From: Turritopsis dohrnii
Lineage: Eukaryota; Cnidaria; Hydrozoa; Anthoathecata; Oceaniidae
Length of the DNA stretch: 64,000 bases
Assembly: GCA_027922465.2 (NCBI GenBank)
Contig: BQMF02000027.1
Coordinates: forward strand, 868,001-932,000
Reading direction: 5' to 3'
In this document: positions 60,601-64,000 of the stretch, piece after piece
Layout of the letters: each line of letters opens with the position of its first letter
Numbering within the stretch: position 1 is the first letter of the stretch
Translations under genes and position numbers: made by a program
The notes under the pieces: generated by a model
Told to the model about the DNA's origin: nothing
What the model saw: only the letters and a program-made list of their open reading frames with translations
Databases searched by the model: none

Positions 60601-63033
60601 CTTCTTCTTGTTTTGTTTCTTTTTCAACTGACATATGAAAGAAATTGTGGCAGGTTAATAGTACGTATTAAGGTCTTAGATTTCTTGATCAAAATTTCTT
60701 TTGTACGTTGTGTTATGAAAGTTTTTTTCATCTCTTCTTAGCTTGCAGATTTCCAAATGATAATAAAAATTTCATTTTTTCAAAGATAAATGAAAAACGT
60801 GAGCTGGATTTTCACTTATTTAGTGGTGCGAATCGTGACACCAAACCTTTAGAAGTTCATTCCGAATCTTTAGAAGGAAAAAAAAAACGTAGTTAGCGGC
60901 GAACTATGAAATCAACAAAAAGCCCAAAATCATGCAATTGAGCACGAAACAAAGGAAATAAAATCTTAAGCTGCTTTTACACAATCATATTTTATATGAC
61001 ATATGATGTATGATCATATGAAACACCTGTCATGCTTCATCATATGCCCTGTTGTTACACGGTCATATGTTTTTTGTCACATGTTTTTTCATCAAAATTG
61101 TTTTATGATCAACATGAATGTCAAACAGAAAATGAAGAAAGTAAAGCCATGACTTTCGTGGAGTCTTACACTCGGTATCAACGAAATGTTTATTTATTTT
61201 TATTTATTTATTTATTTTTTTTTTCAGGAGATACACATATCAACATAAAATGCTGTTTTCCATATGTGTCTTGCGCAAAATAGAAGGAAAAAACAAAATT
61301 TAAAACATAGTTAAAAATGCAAAATGATTGGTTAGTTGAGAGCTGAAGAGACTATCGCTTCATTTCAGAATTGGATTCTTCTTTTTCCAAATAATATCGA
61401 TAAATTTGCCTATGTCTATTCTAGCTATTTTCCCTAGCTATTTTGAAAATTTATCTCTTTATCTCTAATACGAAAATCTGTTTACGTTTTTCAACATTAG
61501 GCGTTTCAGAACGCGCTGAGCAAGGCGGCTATTGTTTTTAAGACAATGGCCGCTAATTAATCCGCTACGCGCGTTTTTATTCAATTTCCACTTGCAAAGA
61601 TGAGTTGAAAAAGAGTGTCTAAAAGTATAAACAGAAAAATTGAAGATGAATACTATCATTATTATTATCAATTCATTTCAAGTTGGTTATTAGTATAAAA
61701 GCAACTAAAAATAAAAATATAAACAAATGAAAAAAAATAAAAAAATTTAGTTTGATTGATAGTGAAATTTTTCCCGATATTTTAGAATGAAACCATGCCT
61801 TTGAGAAAGTTTGTTTACATCACATGTTGCATTTTGATTGGTTCACGCCTTTAGAACGCGCGTTGAAGTCGGATTGAAGTCGACTTTTAAAAACGCGCTG
61901 AGCGGACCGGTTTCAGCGGATTTCATACTGATAAAACAAAAGCCGCCTCGCTCAGCGCGTTCTAAACCGTCTAGTGGAAAACCGGCTTAACGCATTCTGC
62001 TTGGTCAATTACATGATTTCAATAGAAAACAATAGAGTTATATGATCGTTACGTATAATGAAGAAATAAAAATTAGAAATAGGATCATATACATATGATG
62101 ATACGATTTTACTTCATATGAGTTATGTTTACACGATGATCATACTCATGATCATATACTATATGTCATATAAAATATGATCGTGTAAAAGCAGCTTTAG
62201 ATCTGAAGAGTTGTTTTCGTTCTATCAAAGAAGATTTTGAAAATGTACGAAGAAACAAAAAGCATAAACAGAAAAGTAAAAAGTATATAGAGCTATATTT
62301 AGATATATTTTCACTGATATTCATAACAAATATATATAAATAATTATATAAATAATATCTGTATAAAAAATGGGTAGATCTAGTGGTTGGTCATAAAGCG
62401 CATGCGCAAAAAGTAGCAAGTTGTGATCCAAGAGAAATAGTTTATCATTCCAAAATCGATTTTAGCCTATCATCTGAAAACATGCATAATATAGTAGCCC
62501 AATAACTTTTTCATTCACCACGTCAAATTTCAGGGGTTTTTTTGTCTTATATCCAAAATACGTATGGAAGGTCAAGTTTTGTTAAGGTGATGTTATTTGA
62601 CCGATTCTTTAAAAAGAAAAATGACATTTTCATTTACTTAACCCTAACACTATGACTTATAGCACAAGCTGGAACAAAAGGATTAAAAATATTTTTTTCT
62701 TACCATATTGTCTTCAAAGTGATTGGTCAGTTTCTCAGCCAATGACTGACGTCTGATGTCATGGAAGAATTTGTACTTTGTTTTTTTCGGGGTCTTTTGG
62801 GCAATTACAAAATGTTCATTCAATTTATAGCTTTCAAGTACATTGGAGCTTAGTAGTTTGTCATCTTCACTTGGCCTAACTGTCTCATCTTCTCCAATAA
62901 ACATTGTACTAGCAGCATAGCTTTTGTAAGGGCGACCATTACGGGGAATGTTTAAGGATATCTCAGGAATATTGATAACAGCATAATCACTGTTTGATAC
63001 CAAGCAGTCTGTTGTGGCGGATTTCGGAATCAT
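44682..63033 (-). CDS. NaV2: Voltage-gated sodium channel alpha subunit, NaV2-type (DEEA filter), 25 coding exons
   Basis: Plasma-membrane pore-forming subunit of the four-domain voltage-gated cation channels. Joined exons (listed separately) give 6435 nt, 2144 residues, all introns GT-AG and all phases matching. Domain I spans about residues 275-571, II about 785-1015, III about 1170-1440 and IV about 1485-1770. S4 voltage sensors are [47 protein letters not shown] and [17 protein letters not shown]. Filter residues are Asp517 (TLDFWE), Glu967 (LCGEWIE), Glu1386 (ATFEGWIE) and Ala1681 (TSAGWNE). The III-IV linker has VFL (1455-1457) in place of IFM. An EF-hand-like region follows domain IV, then an IQ motif ([10 protein letters not shown], about 1880) for calmodulin. 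The N-terminus (~275 residues) and the I-II and II-III linkers carry extra sequence. DEEA channels of Nematostella are poorly sodium-selective and pass calcium, so sodium selectivity should not be assumed. The start ATG at 63033 is the first in the open frame. The 5' untranslated exon and promoter are not identified. Confidence 0.95.
46143..46253 (-). CDS. NaV2: NaV2 exon 24: proximal C-terminus
   Basis: [20 protein letters not shown] matches the conserved segment between EF-hand and IQ motif. Acceptor GCTCTAG, donor GTCGTTG|GTAAGT. Confidence 0.92.
46836..47489 (-). CDS. NaV2: NaV2 exon 23: domain IV S4-S6 with filter Ala, EF-hand-like start
   Basis: S4, S5 ([20 protein letters not shown]), P-loop [11 protein letters not shown] with filter Ala, S6 ([19 protein letters not shown]) and the C-terminal [15 protein letters not shown]. 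The 654-nt exon is the largest pore exon. Acceptor TTTCTAG, donor CCATTAG|GTAGGT. Confidence 0.96.
47742..48012 (-). CDS. NaV2: NaV2 exon 22: domain IV S1-S3
   Basis: [19 protein letters not shown] (S1), [16 protein letters not shown] (S2) and [14 protein letters not shown] (S3). Acceptor TTTCTTAG, donor TTGTGG|GTAAGT, phase 1. Confidence 0.95.
48096..48347 (-). CDS. NaV2: NaV2 exon 21: domain III S6 and inactivation linker
   Basis: [19 protein letters not shown] (S6), then the III-IV linker with [18 protein letters not shown] stands where vertebrate channels have IFM. It is followed by [11 protein letters not shown]. Acceptor TTATTTTAG, donor CCTAGA|GTGAGT. Confidence 0.95.
48508..48825 (-). 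CDS. NaV2: NaV2 exon 20: domain III S5 and P-loop with filter Glu
   Basis: S5 ([20 protein letters not shown]), an extracellular loop and [14 protein letters not shown]. The filter residue is Glu where sodium-selective bilaterian channels have Lys. Acceptor ATTCTAG, donor ACTCAG|GTAAGC. Confidence 0.95.
49030..49155 (-). CDS. NaV2: NaV2 exon 19: domain III S3-S4
   Basis: The S4 sensor [20 protein letters not shown] has six arginines in the voltage-sensing register. Acceptor TTTCTTAG, donor ATGAGG|GTATGT. Confidence 0.95.
49372..49545 (-). CDS. NaV2: NaV2 exon 18: domain III S2-S3
   Basis: [19 protein letters not shown] (S2) and [15 protein letters not shown] (S3). Acceptor CTTTTTAG, donor GTACTG|GTAAGG. 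Confidence 0.95.
49837..50205 (-). CDS. NaV2: NaV2 exon 17: II-III linker and domain III S1
   Basis: A hydrophilic linker starting [11 protein letters not shown], then a Cys-containing segment and S1 ([16 protein letters not shown]). Acceptor CCCATAG, donor GTTCTA|GTAAGT. Confidence 0.9.
50316..50359 (-). CDS. NaV2: NaV2 exon 16: 44-nt microexon of the II-III linker
   Basis: [14 protein letters not shown] between acceptor TTATTTTAG and donor GACAAC|GTAAGA. It restores phase from 1 to 0. Confidence 0.85.
50494..50671 (-). CDS. NaV2: NaV2 exon 15: domain II S6 and start of II-III linker
   Basis: [18 protein letters not shown] completes S6, followed by a basic linker. Acceptor TCTTACAG, donor GCGCTG|GTATGT in phase 1. 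Confidence 0.94.
50762..50920 (-). CDS. NaV2: NaV2 exon 14: domain II P-loop with filter Glu
   Basis: [20 protein letters not shown] carries the domain II filter Glu (the position that is Lys in the DKEA channels of some jellyfish). S6 starts at the end. Acceptor TTCAAAG, donor TTTTTG|GTAAAA. Confidence 0.95.
51057..51242 (-). CDS. NaV2: NaV2 exon 13: domain II S4 end and S5
   Basis: [17 protein letters not shown] completes S4. [19 protein letters not shown] is S5. Acceptor CATTTAG, donor GGTAAA|GTAAGT. Confidence 0.95.
51372..51491 (-). mobile_element. 120-bp MITE in a NaV2 intron (copy 1)
   Basis: Ends CCCAGCAGGTACA and CCCAGTGGGCAAAA (inverted). Inside are TCACAGTGACTTTTTGACG and TCTATAGAAAT. 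Same length as the copy at 54542-54661 in the opposite orientation. Confidence 0.75.
51596..51784 (-). CDS. NaV2: NaV2 exon 12: domain II S2-S4
   Basis: [16 protein letters not shown] (S2), [17 protein letters not shown] (S3) and the start of S4 (RSLRL). Acceptor TTCTTAG, donor AGATTG|GTATGT. Confidence 0.95.
51963..52706 (-). CDS. NaV2: NaV2 exon 11: I-II linker and domain II S1
   Basis: 248 codons, mostly a hydrophilic Lys/Ser-rich cytoplasmic linker with possible kinase sites. The exon ends with [20 protein letters not shown] (S1). Acceptor TTTTGTAG, donor AATCAT|GTAAGA. Confidence 0.93.
52990..53127 (-). CDS. NaV2: NaV2 exon 10: domain I S6
   Basis: [20 protein letters not shown] is the S6 helix, with the conserved Asn. 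Acceptor CATTATAG, donor GATTTG|GTGAGT. Confidence 0.95.
53419..53563 (-). CDS. NaV2: NaV2 exon 9: domain I P-loop with filter Asp
   Basis: [20 protein letters not shown] and [13 protein letters not shown]. The Asp is the domain I filter residue; a Phe follows it where channels that bind tetrodotoxin have an aromatic residue. Donor CTACAC|GTAAGC. Confidence 0.95.
53868..53916 (-). CDS. NaV2: NaV2 exon 8: 49-nt microexon in the domain I extracellular loop
   Basis: Residues [15 protein letters not shown] between a TTTTTCAG acceptor and TCAAT|GTAAGA donor. It bridges the otherwise incompatible phases of exons 7 (phase 1) and 9 (phase 2). It also supplies the CGN motif found at this position in other sodium channels. 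It is too short to be seen as an ORF. Confidence 0.9.
53930..54070 (-). mobile_element. Diverged Helitron-like fragment in a NaV2 intron
   Basis: GTGGTTTTACGCAGATATAG, GACCGTAAAATTTAATTA and CATAAAAGCGTAACACAC are diverged forms of the leader of the elements at 34854-41036, in reverse orientation. It lies next to microexon 8. Confidence 0.5.
54132..54146. repeat. Poly-C tract
   Basis: Fifteen consecutive C bases inside a NaV2 intron; likely a polymorphic or error-prone site. Confidence 0.9.
54230..54427 (-). CDS. NaV2: NaV2 exon 7: domain I S5 and start of the pore loop
   Basis: [13 protein letters not shown] linker, S5 ([20 protein letters not shown]) and the extracellular HFHNRCV. Donor TTCTT|GTAAGT in phase 1. 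Confidence 0.94.
54542..54661 (+). mobile_element. 120-bp MITE in a NaV2 intron (copy 2)
   Basis: Begins CCCAGTGGGCAAAATC, contains AAAGTCACTGTGACGGAG and CTATAGAAATGCA and ends GTGCCGGCTGG. A deleted third copy lies at 59058-59116. Confidence 0.75.
55238..55332 (-). CDS. NaV2: NaV2 exon 6: domain I S4 sensor
   Basis: [18 protein letters not shown] with four regularly spaced arginines. Acceptor TTTTGTAG, donor GAAG|GTAAGA. Confidence 0.95.
55456..55584 (-). CDS. NaV2: NaV2 exon 5: domain I S2 to early S3
   Basis: [17 protein letters not shown] (S2) and [16 protein letters not shown] (S3 start). Acceptor TTACAG, donor TTGG|GTAGGT. Confidence 0.94.
56015..56223 (-). CDS. NaV2: NaV2 exon 4: end of N-terminus and domain I S1
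   Basis: [17 protein letters not shown] and [12 protein letters not shown] match conserved pre-S1 sequence. The S1 helix follows ([13 protein letters not shown]). Acceptor TTTTAG|ACTTTC, donor GCTGA|GTAAGA, ends in phase 2. Confidence 0.93.
56665..57222 (-). mobile_element. Helitron-like element in NaV2 intron 3
   Basis: Minus-strand copy from GCGAATTAGTA (start) to CTAGTATCCCGGG (end on plus strand). It is nearly co-linear with 40476-41036. It sits between exons 3 and 4 and does not touch splice sites. Confidence 0.85.
57780..57902 (-). CDS. NaV2: NaV2 exon 3 (residues 210-250)
   Basis: N-terminal segment with [14 protein letters not shown], which leads directly into TFLVL of exon 4. Donor TTAGAG|GTATGG. 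Acceptor CGCAAG|ACTGG is the best phase-0 choice but lacks a strong pyrimidine tract. Confidence 0.75.
59058..59116 (+). mobile_element. Deleted copy of the 120-bp MITE
   Basis: CCAGTGGGCAAAATCGTCA and GAATGTACCGGCTG ends flank an internal deletion, leaving about 59 bp. Confidence 0.55.
60034..60330 (-). CDS. NaV2: NaV2 exon 2 (residues 111-209)
   Basis: Cytoplasmic insert not present in typical channels, rich in Ser, Gln and Tyr ([13 protein letters not shown]). Donor AGAAAG|GTAAGG. The acceptor AATCAG|ATCGG keeps phase 0; an alternative acceptor 24 bp upstream (end 60354) also keeps phase and would add 8 codons. Confidence 0.75.
60969..62196. mobile_element. 1.2 kb DNA transposon/MITE in NaV2 intron 1, TTA duplication
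   Basis: Left end AGCTGCTTTTACACAATCAT continues into ATTTTATATGACATAT. The right end is its inverted counterpart (about 50 bp). TTA flanks both sides (60966-60968, 62197-62199), the target duplication typical of PIF/Harbinger elements. No transposase is encoded. A foldback segment is nested at 61500-61965. Confidence 0.82.
61500..61965. repeat. Foldback repeat nested in the 1.2 kb element
   Basis: The left arm AGAACGCGCTGAGCAAGGCGG and the right arm CCGCCTCGCTCAGCGCGTTCT are inverted repeats around about 400 bp. They are markedly more GC-rich than the surroundings. Confidence 0.75.
62704..63033 (-). CDS. NaV2: NaV2 exon 1 (residues 1-110)
   Basis: Start ATG and cytoplasmic N-terminus. [10 protein letters not shown] resembles the conserved RESLA segment of the family. 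Donor AATATG|GTAAGA, phase 0. Confidence 0.85.
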
Positions 63034-64000
63034 GAGACCAACCCTAAGCTTTATGACCTTGGATATTATAGAGTCACATTGATTGATGTATCAGTAAAGC
63101 TTGCACATATCTTGTAGGTACCTTGACGTCTCACTTTTTATTTTTAATATTTTCGATATCTATTTAAAGATTATAACTTGGTTACTCAGCATCACAATGC
63201 TTTATTCTTATTTTGCAATGAATTCCAATCGCTTTCTGTCTTGAACCAACACAATAACCTCAAGAGAGACCAATTAAGTAACAGAGGTTTTTTATAAGTA
63301 AAAGTAAAAAAATCACATAATGACCATTTTTGATTCATCGCTGAATTTTGACCTTTTTTTTTAATTTAAAGACGCCAATATTTTTGGAAATAACGTAATG
63401 AGAAATCAGATTCAAAAATATATTCGCAATTTCTTATGTCGATCAAAAGAATTCGTAAACAAGAATGCAGGTGATCAACAGAGGCGTAGTTAGGGTCAGT
63501 CAAAAAAACCTGGAGGAGTTCAACATTATGATATTTCTTTTCAGTCTTAAGTGCTGATTAGGTTACTTGCACGCTTTCCTTTTCTACCTTAAATGACTTA
63601 ACTCTCCTCCACAAATTTTGACTGACCTCTGGCTACGCCTCTGATCAACATCACCTGGTTGCTCAAGATCTTCGCCAATCTCACCCACCATCTTATTTTT
63701 GCTTTTACTGTTTTTTTTTTTATTATTATTTATTGAAAGTGAAAACATGTTTCAACATTTTGTTAAACGATAATGGTAGGTCTTCATCACACAAAAGGAC
63801 TTCTAATTAAAATCTCAAGGAGTACATAAGAATGGAACTTGACTTAGACAATCTGTTAAAAAGTTGTATGAATAGAACCTTACTATGTTCGATATTGAAA
63901 CTTCAAAGTACTTATGACCACAAACACTCGATCGAATTGTCTCTCTACTTCTCTCTATATCGATTATTTAGTTCAAGCTGAAGAACAGTTTAGAACATGA
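63034..64000. other. 5' flank of NaV2, no promoter element identified
   Basis: AT-rich sequence upstream of the first coding exon. It holds one MITE (63479-63643); no TATA box or 5' untranslated exon can be assigned with confidence. Confidence 0.4.
63479..63643. mobile_element. 165-bp MITE with CAGAGGCGTAG termini and ATCAA duplication
   Basis: Left end CAGAGGCGTAG followed by GGGTCAGTCAAAA. The right end TTTTGACTGACC ... CTACGCCTCTG is inverted. ATCAA flanks both sides (63474-63478 and 63644-63648). A diverged copy is at 42832-42979. Confidence 0.88.

Overview
The window looks like an AT-rich invertebrate chromosome, most likely from a medusozoan or hydrozoan cnidarian. That is an inference. 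It rests on a four-domain voltage-gated cation channel with an Asp-Glu-Glu-Ala (DEEA) selectivity filter, introns with GT-AG borders throughout, and a heavy load of Helitron-like, copia, CR1/Jockey-like and MITE repeats. No prokaryotic gene organisation is present.

Layout. About 61-8570 is a tandem array of a roughly 1.33 kb non-coding unit. One unit is split by a 5'-truncated non-LTR retrotransposon (4774-6727), and one more copy of the unit reappears at 10441-12010. From 12.0 to 17.9 kb there is no recognisable gene, only repeats: GACGTC-rich repeats at 12.7-13.3 and 17.6-17.8 kb that may be the two ends of an old DNA transposon, a foldback element, and a solo copia LTR with an intact 5-bp target-site duplication (TSD). 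From 18 to 41 kb is a transposon graveyard: Helitron-like elements (5'-TC ... CTAG-3', most with a GC-rich 3' hairpin) in head-to-tail strings and nests, two further reverse-transcriptase ORFs, several short MITEs, and a nearly intact Ty1/copia element (29187-33725) with 248-bp LTRs, TSD ATTCT and a half-tRNA initiator-Met primer site.

Two host genes occupy the right part, tail to tail. On the plus strand, 41082-44426 holds a candidate type I membrane receptor. It has a signal-peptide-like exon, cysteine-bearing extracellular exons, a transmembrane exon and a cytoplasmic tail of phase-consistent small exons with two ITIM-type tyrosine motifs (LTYVDI, IIYDDL). The general layout recalls cnidarian allorecognition receptors, but the extracellular part has at least one frame break. 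On the minus strand, 63033-44682 holds a complete voltage-gated sodium channel alpha subunit (NaV2-type). I could assign 25 coding exons, all phase-compatible, summing to 6435 nt (2144 residues). Its filter is DEEA rather than the DEKA or DKEA of sodium-selective channels, and the inactivation-gate triplet is VFL rather than IFM. Its introns carry several MITEs and one Helitron-like copy.

The two host genes converge with only about 255 bp between their stop codons, so their 3' untranslated regions probably overlap or abut.
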